A stretch of 64,000 nucleotides of DNA from Prorocentrum cordatum. Lineage: Eukaryota; Sar; Dinophyceae; Prorocentrales; Prorocentraceae. Positions 10,871 through 22,200 of the stretch are shown one piece after another; positions within the stretch are counted from its first letter, which is position 1, and each line of letters starts with the position of its first letter. The DNA is taken from assembly GCA_963575745.1 (NCBI GenBank), contig CAUYUJ010003625.1:519222-583221 (forward strand), in the 5' to 3' direction. The translations under genes were made by a program, and so were the position numbers. Below the pieces are notes generated by a model that saw only the letters and a list, made by a program, of their open reading frames with translations, made no database searches and was not told where the DNA came from.

Positions 10871-11150
10871 GTGCGACCGCGTATCCACGAGATCGCGCCT
10901 CAGAACCAAGACCGCGAAGGCGCGGATACGGATAGGTTCGCCACCCGTGAGCTCTGGAAGGGCTGCCTCTCGAGGGCGGCGGAGGACCCCACGCTCCGGA
11001 AGGAGTGCCTCTCGGGGCTTGCCGCCGAGGAGCCGCCGCTCGACTTGCTCGGCACCTCTTTCAACGGCGCCGACCTCCACGGAGGCGGGGAGGACGGGGG
11101 CGGGGGATCGTTCCTCCGCCTCCGCCTCTGCCTCCGCCTCGACCTCCTCG
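10871..11150 (+). CDS. Possible short coding stretch, unrecognised
   Basis: The plus-strand frame reads about 90 residues of moderately protein-like sequence (FATRELWKGCLSRAAEDPTL...) before running into the CTC microsatellite, where it becomes Leu/Arg low complexity. No family, no clear start context and no end outside the repeat. The Gly-rich end and lack of a motif leave it doubtful. Confidence 0.15.
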
Positions 11151-11396
11151 TCCGACGTCTGCTCCTCCTCCTCCTCCTCCTCCTCCTCCTCCTTTTCCTC
11201 CTCCTCCTCCTCTCCTCCTCCTCCTCCTCCTATGCCTCCTCCTCCTCCTGATCCTCCTCCTCCTGATCCTCCTTCCTCCTCCTGATCCTCCTCCTCCTCC
11301 TCCTCCTCCTGATCCTCCCCCTCCTCCTCCTCTTCCTCCTCCTTCTCATCCTCCTCCTCCTTCTCATTATCCTCCTCCTCCACCTCCTCCTCCTCC
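11150..11396. repeat. (CTC)n polypyrimidine microsatellite
   Basis: A run of CTC/CCT triplets, slightly interrupted by GAT and TAT, about 250 bp long. Open frames across it on both strands are artefacts of the repeat. Confidence 0.9.
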
Positions 11397-12055
11397 TCAT
11401 CATCATCAGCATCATCATCAGCATCAGCATCATCATCATCATCATCATCATCGTCATCATCATTAGCATTATAACCATCACCATCATCATCACCAACAAC
11501 ATCATCACCATAACCACCACCACATTCAGCATCATCAACGCCATCAACAGCATCATCACCACCATGATCACCATCACCACCATCATCATCCTCATCAGCA
11601 TCATCATCAACAACATCACCATCATCCGCATAACCAGCATCATCAGCAGCAGATGCATCATCATCATCAACAACATCAGCATCATCATCGTCACTATCAT
11701 CACCAACAACAACATCATCAACAACAAAAACAACACCACCACCACCATCAGCACCGTCATCACCATCAGCATCATCATCGCCATCAGCATCACCATCATC
11801 ATCATCATCCTCATCATCATCAGCAGCATCAGCACCACCACAAACAATATCACCCGCATCATCAGCAGCATCATCAGCAGTATCAGCAGCATCATCATCA
11901 GCATCACCATGTTCATGATCCGAATCCTTTGTCCCATCCGCATAACCACAATTATTACAACCAGCAGCATCATCATCTGCAGCAGCAGCAGCATCATCCC
12001 CCCCATCCTCCCCGCAACAGCATCAACATCACCATCAGCACCAGCACCATCTGAT
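11397..12055. repeat. (CAT/CAG/CAA)n microsatellite
   Basis: About 650 bp of CAT triplets mixed with CAG and CAA, directly adjoining the CTC array. It translates as His/Gln or Ile/Ser/Thr low complexity on the plus strand and Met/Val/Leu on the minus strand. I do not treat any of these as genes. Confidence 0.9.
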
Positions 12056-12253
12056 ATACGGTACGTCCGCTTCTCAGCTTGAGTAAGATATGGCAATGGT
12101 AACAATAGACGTTACGGCATGCATATCCGAGAACTACCCGATCAGCCCCCCTCGCCGCCGCGTCGAGCTCCCTCGAGTCTCGACCCAGGCGATCTCCCGG
12201 CTGCTCCAGCGAAGCTGAAAAAGAAAAAATCGCTCGCCTCGCCACATGCAACC

Positions 12254-13519
12254 TCACAGAAAGCATGCCTGCACACACGAAAACACTCGCCATGACTCGG
12301 GCGACATCCGACGAAAGTCACGCCTGCACCTCCTCTTTGCCTCGGGCTCGCAAGCTAGGTCAAGCAAGTTGCCTGCGACCGCGAGACAGAGGTCAGACTT
12401 GCCCGCAGCCGCGAAAAATCCCAGCAGCCCCAGCATCTCATCTAGCTCTCTTTGCGCCAGATGCTTCGTGCCGAGATCTGCCACATTGACCTTGCCGAGC
12501 GTCTTAGAAAGGATGACACGACGCTCGGTCACATGGCGCTGGAGCCACAGAGTCTTTGTCTCGATGTGTCGGATGCGCCCCGCCCCTCGGCGATGCGCTA
12601 TCCCACTGGCCGCCGTAGAGTGCCCAGCCAAACGCAACTCCAGCTCGTATCCCATGTCACGCGCCAGCGAGACCAGACCGATCCCACAGGACGCAGCGCG
12701 CACTAGAGCATACCACTCGGCCTCACCTGAGCTGAGAGCCTCACTGCCCTGAGTCGCGCTGAAGACTTTGATCATGTGATCTCCCAGCTGGAAGACTCCG
12801 CAGCTCGTGCTCTTCCTGGTCCCCAGGCAGCCCGCGAAGTCACTGTCCGAGAAGCCCTTGAGCACACCTGACCAGCGCTGGAGTCGGAACCTCTGAACCA
12901 GTCTAGGACGGCCCAGGAGATACCTGGCAATCCTCTTGACTAGCTCCATGCCGTGCTCGCACGGCTCGTGCATGCACTTCGCTGCTTCTTTGACTGCGTG
13001 CTTGATGTCCGGGCGGTCCTCGCTGAGATAGCTGGCTCGCATGACCAGGCTGCGGTAGCGAGTCGCCTCCTCGCCCTCCAGGACTCTGCCGCGATCCGCG
13101 CTCTTGGCCTTCACTCCTGGCGTCGAGAGGGCCTTCGACCCGCGCCAGAGGTTCAGCTGATGCATCATGATGAGCGCATGGCGAGAGTCCGCCTCGAGCT
13201 CCACGCCACCTCTCGAGGTCCAACGGAAGACGCGGTTCAGGCAGATCACCTCCTGAACATCACCAGCGCTCTTGTTGGGTCCCAACATGCCCTCGAGCTT
13301 GACCCGCATGCACTTCTGCAGCTCGCGGTAGAACTCCAGGTCGTCGGCGCGGGAGCCCTTCGACAAAGTTGTCGCCGTAGACGTGGCCACGAGCTTGCCG
13401 TTGCCTCTGCGGCATATGCAGGGACGCCACACGCCACAGGAGAAGCCCATCTTGCCCTCCAGCGCTTCACGGACCAACAGCTCGAAATCTGGCCTGCGCC
13501 GCGGCAGCCGTAGAGGCAC
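12254..13519 (-). pseudogene. Copia RT C-terminal part and RNase H
   Basis: The N-terminal third is the second half of a copia RT (PNKSAGDVQEVICLNRVFRW region); then a conserved-type linker (LSEDRPDIKHAVKEAAKCMH) leads to RNase H with FSDSDFAGC (first Asp) and SSGEAEWYA (Glu). The third acidic site reads AGHSTAASG where copia enzymes have DSxAA, so the Asp is His. The segment GRIRHIETKTLWLQ is typical. At the RT catalytic motif the ORF reads TSTATTLSK, while the next frame reads VYGDNFVEG, implying two compensating indels. The ORF joins the upstream polyprotein by a frame change near 13.5 kb. Confidence 0.75.
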
Positions 13520-16500
13520 CTGACCAGCAGCCCGCGCACGTTGGGGTCAGCTGAGCGGGGGTCCTCCGGCAGCAGCTCCACCCGCAACTTCCGCTTCATC
13601 TCGCAGTGCGGGTGAGCCCTCGTGATGCCCAGGAACATGAGGACGTGCTGATCCTCCTCGGCGTTCCTGGGCGAGCAGCAGAAAGAAATCAACATCCTGA
13701 GAGCCTCATACGGGGGTGTCGCACTGAACGTCTGCGAAGGGCCCCCCAGGTCCATGCTCGTGCGGTAGCGCGTCTCTGCCACGCACAGCCTGCAGCGGAC
13801 GTTGGGATTGCGGTCGTAACCCTTGTTGACGCCCACCCAGATCATGGGCGCCGGGTCGCGCCCGGTCTCCTCGCGGCAGCGCTGCTTGGTGTCGTGCACG
13901 TAGGCGCCCAGGCCGCGCAGAAACTCCAGATCCTCCTTGCGGCCAGCTGCCACGAGCTCGGGGTCCAGAGCGGCCCCGCTGATGTTGTCGACGATCTCCG
14001 CGTAGTACTCTGGGTAGGCGCCCCAGACCGGCGGCTCGCCCAGGTGCGGCCCAGCCTCCAGCGCACCCAGCCGGCCGCGAGCGATCGCCTCACGACGCAG
14101 CCCACGCAGCACCGCAGCCACAAGTTTCGGCGGGTACCGCTCGATGATGCGCATGCCACGCCGACCTAGACTGACCGTCTGGCAATGCCTAGCACACCCA
14201 GGACACCGACGCGTCAGCTCCCGGGCTATCTCGGCAGAGTTGGTCAAAAACCCCGTAGGTTTCTTGACCGGCGCCGGGCCGATGGCATCAGTGCACCACA
14301 ACCCATACGCACATTGATCGCACTCAACGTAGTGCACTCCTGGCATCTCGGCGATCTCGCGGATCATCCAGAGACGCCAACTCCTCGATAATGTTGGCTG
14401 CTCGCGCAAGAAGAGGCGGCCAGCTTTGATCTGCTCCTTGTAGCGCTCGGCACGGAAGACCAGGTGGACGACGCCTCGCTCCATGATGGCGTTGACGCCC
14501 ACACCCTGGACGACGTTGAGGGCCTGCAGGTTCGACCACGGCGCACACGTCGGGCTGCCGGTGATCAGCAGTGGCTGCTCCAGCTCGATAGTGGCCTGCG
14601 CCCGCTGCCTGTCGCCCTCCTGGCTGACATCGTAGCCAGTCCTGATGTCGTAGGCTGCGCCGGGCTCGAGATCGAACGCACTCGACCGAGACGTGAAACG
14701 ACCTGGTCCGTGCAGCTCGCTGACGGCCACCCTCCAGTCGCCGAAAGCTGCCAGCAGCGCGCAGAGCTCCAGCGAGTCCGCGCCCATGGCACCCCGAGCT
14801 CCAGGCGGCGCCTGCAGAAGCCCGCTCGGCCCAGCAGCCTGCGCCTGCGGCGCGGCTGGCGCCTGCGCTGGCGCCCCCGGCTGCTCACCGCTGATCGCGG
14901 GCGCGAGGGGTGCTGGACCGCCTGGCGCCGCGAGGCGGCGCCTCGATGCCTGCGGCAACTCCGCGGGCGAGCCTCGACGCTCAGCAGCTCGTCGGCCAGG
15001 TCGCTCAATCTCCATCGGCGCCTCGGCCGAGTTGGCTGCCTGAGGCAGTGCCCCGGAGCCCGCGCCCTCCTGGCGCACGGGCGCCCTGTCAGCAGCCTCC
15101 AGCTGACGGGCCGCCGCTCCGAAGACTCGGGGGGCGAGCTCCGGGTCGTTCGCCATGGCCTGCTGGATGCGCTCACAGCACTCCGAGCTGTGGGCCTTGG
15201 CTGGTGCGTTGGCGCGGGCCGCAAGGCAGCCCGGGCATCCGCCTGTGAAACCGTACTTGGCCAGCTCCACGTTCCTGCGAATGTATACGTTCCGAGGTTC
15301 AGCTGGAACCTGCTCTGGTACAACCCTCGGCTGCTGTGCAGCGGGGTCGACAGGAGGTTCGTCGATGACCGTCGGGATGCAGACGTTCTCTGGCTTGTCC
15401 GGGGCCGGCATCCACGGCGCGCCCCTGATCGAGAGCAACAGGGCTGCGTCGGCTCGCTGGCTCGGCGGTTTCCTTCTGATAGACCGCGCACGTACGACCC
15501 TGCCGTCGTGGCCGACGAGCATCTCGCTCGACTTCTCGATGACGCCCAGGAAGACTCCAATCTTCCAGCGCTCCTCGAACTTGGCGTCGCGCCTCGCACT
15601 CGGGAGGAGCACGATGATCTCTCCGAAAGGCGGCAGCACCTTGCGAATGGCCTTACCCTTGTGCCTCTCGTGCGGCGTCCGCCCATCGGCGCCGACCTCG
15701 CCACGATTGGCGCATCCTGCAGCGTGGGCAACCAGCCAAGTCAACACTGGATGGTCATTCGGGAAGTCTGTGCCGTGCAGCAAGGACAGGGCGACTCGCA
15801 GAGACCGTGCCACGCCCTTGACCTCCCTCACGGCGACCTCTGCCAGGCCGTCGCCGGCGCTGTCGTAGGCCGACGCCTCCTCGGGCGCGACCTCGAACTT
15901 TGAAGGGGCCCTGGGACGCACAAATAAATGCACACAAATAAAACGATTCCCCATATTTTCGTATATTTTCTTGGTTTTTGTCTTCCCCACCACTTCCCAT
16001 ATTTTCCCATATTTTCCAGGAGATCGAAGATAAATTGTGTCTGTGTGTTTCTTTCCCTCCTGAAACTTCAGGTTCCTGAGGCGGATCGTCGCCTCTCGCT
16101 TGAGCGCCACCAAGGCACCCTCACCATCGGACTTGTAGATGATATTCGGGTGGCCGGTCGCCTCCACATGGCTGAAGGCGCGGACCACGTTGCACTCATG
16201 CTGGATGCCCTTGGAGGGGAGGACGTCAGCGCTGACCCGCGAAGTGGCCGAGTCGATGCCGACAAGGATGGGGGGCGCGGACTGGCCCGATTCCACCTCC
16301 TCCCGCTTCACTAGGTATCCGTAGTCGACTGCAAACGTATGCATAGCATGCGCTCTCCCAGGAGCGCCCGCTGGGTGGCCATCGGCACGGCCGCCCCCAG
16401 CCAGGCAGCAGTAGCACCAGTCTCTGAAGGGTACGTGACCTGCTGCTTCGCGTTGCTCGATCTCTGCCTGGGTAGGCTCCTTCGGCCCCCGTCGTGCTCG

Positions 16501-16776
16501 CACTGGAGCCGGCTGAGACTCGTGGCGCTCCTCGACGTCACCCTCGAGCTCGATTGTACTCCCAACTCCGTCGCCCCCTGCTGTGGCGACTCCACCTGGC
16601 GGGACAGGGTCACCTGCGACTGGGCCGAGGTGACTCTCGATGGTCGCAACTTGCCCATCATCAACTCCATGAGGTACCACTCCTGTCACAGAAGCGACGC
16701 CATGCAGCGCAGGAGGCCCCACTGCTGGCGCCATCATAGCCGGTCTCGCGGCAGCGCCTGCCGCCCGAAAGGGCAC
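13246..16776 (-). pseudogene. Copia integrase-RT polyprotein of element A
   Basis: About 1,176 codons, minus strand. Near the start is an integrase zinc-binding remnant (GHVPFRDWCYCC; the first His of the HHCC set seems to be Arg). The core has VDYGYL (first Asp), KSDGEGALVAL (second Asp) and GDGLAEVAVREV (Glu). A 165-nt insert lies between the second Asp and the Glu. A long Ala/Pro/Arg linker follows, then SPTCAPWSNLQ and KKPTGFLTNS, segments typical of dinoflagellate copia-like polyproteins, and the RT fingers (WVGVNKG, FSATPPYEALRML, TRAHPHCEMKR, CLYGCRGAG). The last roughly 85 residues are out of frame; RT continues in the ORF at 12254-13519. Confidence 0.75.
15911..16075 (-). other. 165-nt AT-rich intron-like insert (GA-AG) in integrase core
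   Basis: On the minus strand the coding sequence reads CTCAG|GAACC at the upstream edge and CCCAG|GGCC at the downstream edge. Removing the insert restores LRAPSKFEV, and the spacing between LVAL and GLAE becomes 29 residues, the same as in neighbouring element B. The insert is much richer in A and T than its surroundings and contains repeats of AAAATATG. GA donors and AG followed by G are known non-canonical features of dinoflagellate introns. Its length is a multiple of three without stops, so the frame also stays open unspliced. A 6-bp inverted repeat (CCTGAA/TTCAGG) lies at its 5' end. Confidence 0.7.
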
Positions 16777-17260
16777 AAACGCTTCTTATCCTGTAGTTTG
16801 TTGCAGCCACGGCGACCCTCGACCGAGCAGAGCGGCAACTCCCCCACGAGGGTCTGGGACATCTGGGTGGCCTCCTTTGCTGGCGCGATGCTCACGTCCA
16901 GGTCCCAGGTGCGCTGCCTCCGCGTGAAGCGGACGGTCTTGCCACTCTCGATGCGGACAGCGTGGCTGATGTCGTTGCCGTGCTGGTCCTGCTCGAAGAC
17001 CACGCGATGGCCACTCTTCACAAGGTCGAAGACCGAGAGCAGCGGCCGCCTGACGCCCGTGCCCTAATGCCACGCAACGCACCGCCGGTCTGCACCATGA
17101 GCTTGCGCTGGCCCTCGTCTCGGATCGGCTCACCTGTCGCACTGAGGTACTGCGCTCCCGACGGCTTCTCCGCGATCGGGTAGTCGGTCCCCAGCGAGCG
17201 CGGGATCGCCGTGACCGCCGCGCCTGAGTCGATCCCGAATTAAGCGCACCGTCTCGCAGC
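16734..17260 (-). pseudogene. Aspartic protease of element A, split over frames
   Basis: Just after the last Gag knuckle a minus-strand frame reads FGIDSGAAVTAIPRS, a D-S-G active site as in copia-type retropepsins, then DYPIAEKPSGAQYLS. After a frame change at about 17.03 kb the sequence reads SGHRVVFEQDQHGNDISHAV, matching SGHRLVFDSEGGQDISYAHH of element B at the same place. The DSG is intact, but the frame change separates it from the rest of the domain. Confidence 0.6.
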
Positions 17261-18017
17261 TCGAGGACATGGCCGCCAGGTCGAGCGCCGCCAGGAAGAG
17301 GCCGCCCAAGCCCTCAGGCGGCTCAGGCTCGCCCATCTCACCCAGGGCGCCAGCCTTCCTGGCGACCGGGCAGTCCTTGGCCAGATGCGCTGTCGAACCG
17401 CAGGTCCAGCATGGCTTCGGCTTCGGTGCATCACCAGCCTTGGCCTCGCCCTTGCCTTTGCCACGACCTCGACCTCCACCGCCCTTCGGCGGTGACTTGC
17501 CTGACGCAGCCGTCGAATTCCACCAGCAGTCTCGCTTCCAGTGACCTGTCTTGCCGCAGATCGGGCACGGCTTGGTCGGCAGCTCGTCACGGCCCTTGCC
17601 CTTGCCGGGCCTGCTGTTCCTGCCCTCGCCGTTGCCGATCTTGCCGTTCTTGCCACCCTTGACGCCGAGGGCCGCCAGCTGCCGCGCCAGGGAGTCGATG
17701 TCCATCGGGGTCGGGCCCGTACAAGTACTCGCTGTCGTCGTAATCTGGGCCCGCCTGAGGTTCTCGACCTCCGCCTTCACAAGCTCCGACGCGTTGGGCC
17801 GCTGGCTGTTGAGGGGCAGGTGGTGGCGCAGCGGGCCCTCTCTGAGTAAGCGGACCAGGATGCCTATCTTGATCTCGTCAGGGAACGCCGCGCCCACGGC
17901 CTGCTCGTGGCGCTTGACGTTCCGGTCGAGCGCGATCAGCTTCGAGGGGGCGTCGCCCTCGAAGTCCCACGAGAGCAGTCGCGCGTCCCGTAGAGCGCCA
18001 TCCGCAAGAGCCCACAC
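17130..18017 (-). pseudogene. Gag fragment of element A with two zinc knuckles
   Basis: It starts inside a Gag capsid-like region: SWDFEGDAPSKLIALDRNVK aligns with SFTGDVEDRLALFERELLRY of element B, and REGPLRHHLPLN with EEGPLRQHLLLN. Two CCHC knuckles follow, CPICGKTGHWKRDC and CWTCGSTAHLAKDC, both of the C-x2-C-x4-H-x4-C form, set in Gly/Lys-rich linkers. Gag would bind element RNA and form the particle. About 200 N-terminal residues are missing; the first codons run straight on from the broken RT of element B in another frame. The C-terminal roughly 45 residues are out of frame with the protease. Confidence 0.7.
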
Positions 18018-19228
18018 GAACCGATCTCCTGCGACATCGGATCCTCCTCTGGAAGCTTGATGTAGACCGTCCTCTTGATCTCACAGTGCGGGCGCGCCCG
18101 CGAGATGCCCAGGAAGCGCGGCACGCGGCCCTCGGACGGGTCGCTCGACATCGCCATGCTGCAGATGAGCCGAAGGCACTCTAGCGGCGGGGTCGCCGCA
18201 AACACCGCGCCGATGTCGTCCCCGGCGATGGTGCTCTGCGCCTTGGTCTCCTGCACGACGAGCCTGGATCTGTAATCCGGCCGGTCGGTGTCGCCCTTGT
18301 CGATATCAACCCAGCGCACACTGAGAGGCCTCCGTCCAAGCTCGCGCTGACAGTCCCCCTCCCTCGCGTAGACCCACGCGCCAAGCTGCGCCATGAAATC
18401 CATCTCCAGGCGCCTCGCGGCCTTCACCCGCGTGGGGTCCAGCGGGAGGCCGGTGAGGTCGTCGTAGAACTCGGTCCTCAGCGTGTCGCGCCACTTCCCG
18501 ACGAAGTCCTTCAGGCTGATCTCCTCATCGCCCACGTTCGGCCCAGCATCCAGGGCCGAAAGCGTGAGCACCTTCTCGTTGCTAAGGTGACGGCGGATGC
18601 CACGGAGGATGGCGCGGAGGAGCTTGACCGGGCACCTCTCCGCCACACGCATGTTGCGGCCGACGAAGGTGGAATGCTCGTGGCGGCTGCCAATGCCAGT
18701 ATCATCGGGGCAGCGCTTGCAGACCTCATCCAACACCTCCTTGTTATTACTCATCCACCCTGTCGGCTTCTTGGCGAGCCTGTCGCCGTGCGCGTCCGCA
18801 ACCACCAGGCTGAACGCGCACTGGTCGCCTCGCCCGACCTCGACACCCGGGAGAGCCATCACATCCTTCGCGATGTCCAGGTCCCAGCTGTCCGCGCTCC
18901 AGGGGCGCTCGTGCAAGAGCGTGCGGTCGTGCTTCACCTGCGGCGTGTAGAGCTCCATCACGATCCTCAAATGCTCGTACCCGATGGCGTAGGCCTCACG
19001 CTGCTTCTCCGTGTCCCCATTCAGGTACTTCAGCATGGAGAACGGCGCGCAGCGAGGACTGCCCAAGAGGAAGTACACCTCGAAGTGCTCGATCAGCTCC
19101 CGGCACTGTCGCTGCTGCTGGCGGTCGGTCAGGCCCCAGCCAACCCCCAGGTCGAACGAGCCGCCGTGAATCAGACCGAAGAGGGGGGCAAAGCCCACAA
19201 GCCTATTCGGGCAGAAGACCTCCATCAC
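17936..19228 (-). pseudogene. Copia RT N-terminal part of element B, cut off
   Basis: The minus-strand ORF starts overlapping the end of the gag-int ORF and reads FLLGSPRCAPFSMLKYL, a segment typical of dinoflagellate copia-like polyproteins, then KKPTGWMSNN and the RT fingers: WVDIDKGDTDRPDYRSRLVV, FAATPPLECLRLICS, SRARPHCEIKR and LPEEDP, ending at ALYGTRD. Just where RT should continue toward its catalytic aspartates, the DNA switches to gag sequence of element A. The catalytic YxDD part and the RNase H are therefore absent. Confidence 0.7.
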
Positions 19229-22200
19229 GTCGGCCTTGCGCCCGCTGTAGCCGAGAGAGAGAGCAAGAGGGCACCGATCTCCTCCTGCATGTTGTCGTCG
19301 CCGGGGTCGTGTGGTGCCGGAGCCATCGCCGCGTCAGCCGCCGCCGCGGCCTCGGGTGCTGGCGGCGCCTGCTGAGCTGGGGCTGGACCGCCACTGCCTG
19401 ACGAGCCGCCCTCTTGATAGACAGGCCCGGCGACGTCAGTGCGATGCCGCTTCCGCTCACGGGCATCCTCGAGCCTCTGCTTTGCCTCCTCGTCGTCCTG
19501 CATCGCCTGCTCGATCCGAGCGCGGCACTCGGCTGAGTGAGCCTGCGCCCGGGCGCCGTTGAGGATCGCGGCGCAGCCGTAGCAGCCCGGGGAGAGCCCG
19601 TACTTCGCGATCTCGACGTCCTTCCTGATGTAGACGGCCCGCGGTCCTGCTGGTGGTCGCCCGACTCGGAGAGCCCGGGGCGGGAGGTCCCCAGCCTCGG
19701 GGATGGGCGCCAGAGGTCCGCCCAAAGGCGCGACCGGCGCTGGCGCCGGCGCTCGGATCTCGATGGCCACCGGTACCTCGTCCACCTCCACGTCCGTCGG
19801 CGCCGGCGCCCACGGCTTCCCCACGAGGCTGTTCAGCAGGTCCTTGTCGGCCCGCTGCTCGACCGTCAACCGCTGGAAGGCCCTGGCCCGTAGTACGCCC
19901 AACTCCGTGCCAATGTAGACCTCGTCCGTCCGAAGCGTGGGCCCCAGGTAGAGCCCAGCGAGGAACTTGTCCTCGATCCCAGCCTTGCGCTTGCCCCCTG
20001 GGAGATACAGGACCTTCTCCGAGAAGCAAGCCAGGTCCTTGTTGAAGGGGCGGCCGTGCCGAAGTTCCCAAGCCGTGCGGCCGTCAGCGCCCCGCCTGCC
20101 CAGGTTGATGGACATGGCTGCGAACTCGACCATCCACGGGGTCACTGGGTGCTCGACGCCAATGCTCACGCCGTGGAGGTCGTCCACCTGCGCCCGCACC
20201 GCCCCCGCCTTGGCCTCGACCTCGCGCACCGCGTGCTCGGCCAGGCCGTTGCCCTGAGAGTCGCCGACCGCGCTCTCCTCGGGCACCGTCTCGATGCCGT
20301 ACTCCTCCTTGAGCTTGGCCCCGATGCGGGTCGTCAGGGCGACGAGCGGCGCCTCGCCGTCTGAGCGGAAGACGAAGCGCTTGTGGCCAGCCGATGCCAG
20401 CCTCCTGGACCACGACTTTGCCGGCCAGGGATGCTGCGTCCCCTTAGCTGGCACCACCGACGCGTGGAACCAGCGCTGCTTCGAATCTTTCCCGATCAGC
20501 AGCGGCGTGGCGTCCTCTCGTTCACCGAGGTAGCCGTAGACGATGCCAACCACCGCGAGCGCCGACTCCTGGTGGTCCTTCGTCTGATGGCCTGCTGACA
20601 GGCCTCTGCCGGAGACGCACTCCCGGCACCATGCCCTGTAGGGCTCGTGCAGCACCTCGTGCGCGGCTCGCTCGGCCGCCGTCGGCGCTGCGGGCTCCCT
20701 CGCCGGCCGTGCCGGCGGGCCCTCGGCGACCTCCTCGTGAGCCGCGCCTGGCTGGCCGGCTTCGCCCTCGGGAGGCTCGCGGCCTGCCGCCTCGACCGGG
20801 CAGACCTCCGGCACGTGCGGGTCGACGTGCATATCCATCTCGTAGACCTTATTCCTGCGGCAGAACCTGACAACGTCTCCGCTGGTCTTGTGGTGCGCGT
20901 AGCTAATGTCCTGCCCGCCCTCCGAGTCGAAGACGAGCCGATGGCCGGAGTCGACCATCTCCGCGACGCTCAGCAACGGCTTGCTGACGTCCGCCACCCT
21001 GAACTTGGCAGCGCGTGCCTGAGAAGCCCCAGGCATCGCCCCCACGAGGATCTTCTCGCCCTCGTCGTTCACGTAGTGGCCAGAGGCGGTCTTGCACGAG
21101 ATCGCCTGGCCGCCCTCGTGCACTGGGTAGTCCGCGCACGAGCCACGCGGCAGCACCGATGCCGCCGCACGCGAGTCGATGCCCACACGCAAGATGCCGT
21201 TGAGCTCGACCTCCTCCGCATCCGAATTGCCGTGGATCATGTTCAGGTCCAGGGCCGCGCCGGTCGCAGAGTCGACCGGGGCCACGTCCGCCTTGTCCGG
21301 CCCCGGGTCGTAGATGCTGAGGGAGTGGAGGTTCGCGAACGGGTAGCTGACCTGCTCGCCCGCGTCGTTCAGGTAGAGTGCCGCGACCTGTCGAGAGCTC
21401 GTGCCGGACATCGCCGTCGCCGGACTCAGCCTCGTAGTCGCAGCCGTCGAGATAGAGCTGGCCGCCGATGGCACGGTCGCACTCGTCGACTGGGAGGCGT
21501 TGATGCGAGCCAGCGTCTGCTCCATGCTCGCCAACGTCCCCCTGCGCTTGCTCGGGCATTCACGCTGAGTGTGGCCGCGACCGCCGCAGCCCCAGCAGAG
21601 TGGCCCGAGCTGCTGACCATGTGACTTGCTGCTGGTCTTGCTCTTGCCGTCGGACTTGGACTTGCCCTTGCTGTCGCCCTTGCTCTCGCCCTTGCCACTG
21701 GACTTGCTCTTGCCCTTGCCGTCGCCCTTGAACCTGCCCTTGCCGTCACCCTTGGTGAACGCGCTCAGGTCCATGGGCACGGGCACCGGGGCGATGGCGC
21801 TGTGGGCACGGCGGATGTCGGTGACCTCACGTCGGAAGTCCTGCCACTCCACCAGCCTGGTCGCATTGAGCAAGAGGTGCTGGCGTAGAGGGCCTTCCTC
21901 GAGCTGCCGAAGGACGATGCCGATCCTCATGGAGGCTGTGATGGCCTCGCCGCTCCTCTGCTCGTACCTGAGGAGCTCTCGCTCGAACAGCGCCAGCCGG
22001 TCCTCGACATCGCCAGTGAACGAGAAGTTCAGGATATTCAGCAGCTGCCCCGCGATGCGGGACCTCGCATTCGGTTCGTAGTATTCAACCAGCTTGCGCC
22101 AAGCCTGGAAGCCCTCATTCTCGCCAGCATTCACGATCGTCGTCAGGGGATGCTGCCGGCAGAGGAGGAGCAAGATGTAATACATCTGCTGCGAGGCCTG

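Larger units (their letters stand above)
12254..17990 (-). mobile_element. Copia-like element A, 5'-truncated and decayed
   Basis: In minus-strand order: partial Gag with two zinc knuckles (18017-17130), protease (about 17240-17030), integrase and RT (16776-13246), RT end and RNase H (13519-12254). This gag-pro-int-RT-RH order defines the Ty1/copia superfamily. The first roughly 200 residues of Gag are missing because the sequence joins directly to the interrupted RT of element B. No terminal repeats were found. Frameshifts, lost catalytic residues and a 165-nt intron-like insert show that it is no longer active. Confidence 0.75.

Noticed and set aside
11160-12105. Several long open frames on both strands through the CTC and CAT/CAG arrays
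   Set aside because: Triplet repeats lack stops in most frames; the translations are single-residue or His/Gln/Met/Leu low complexity.
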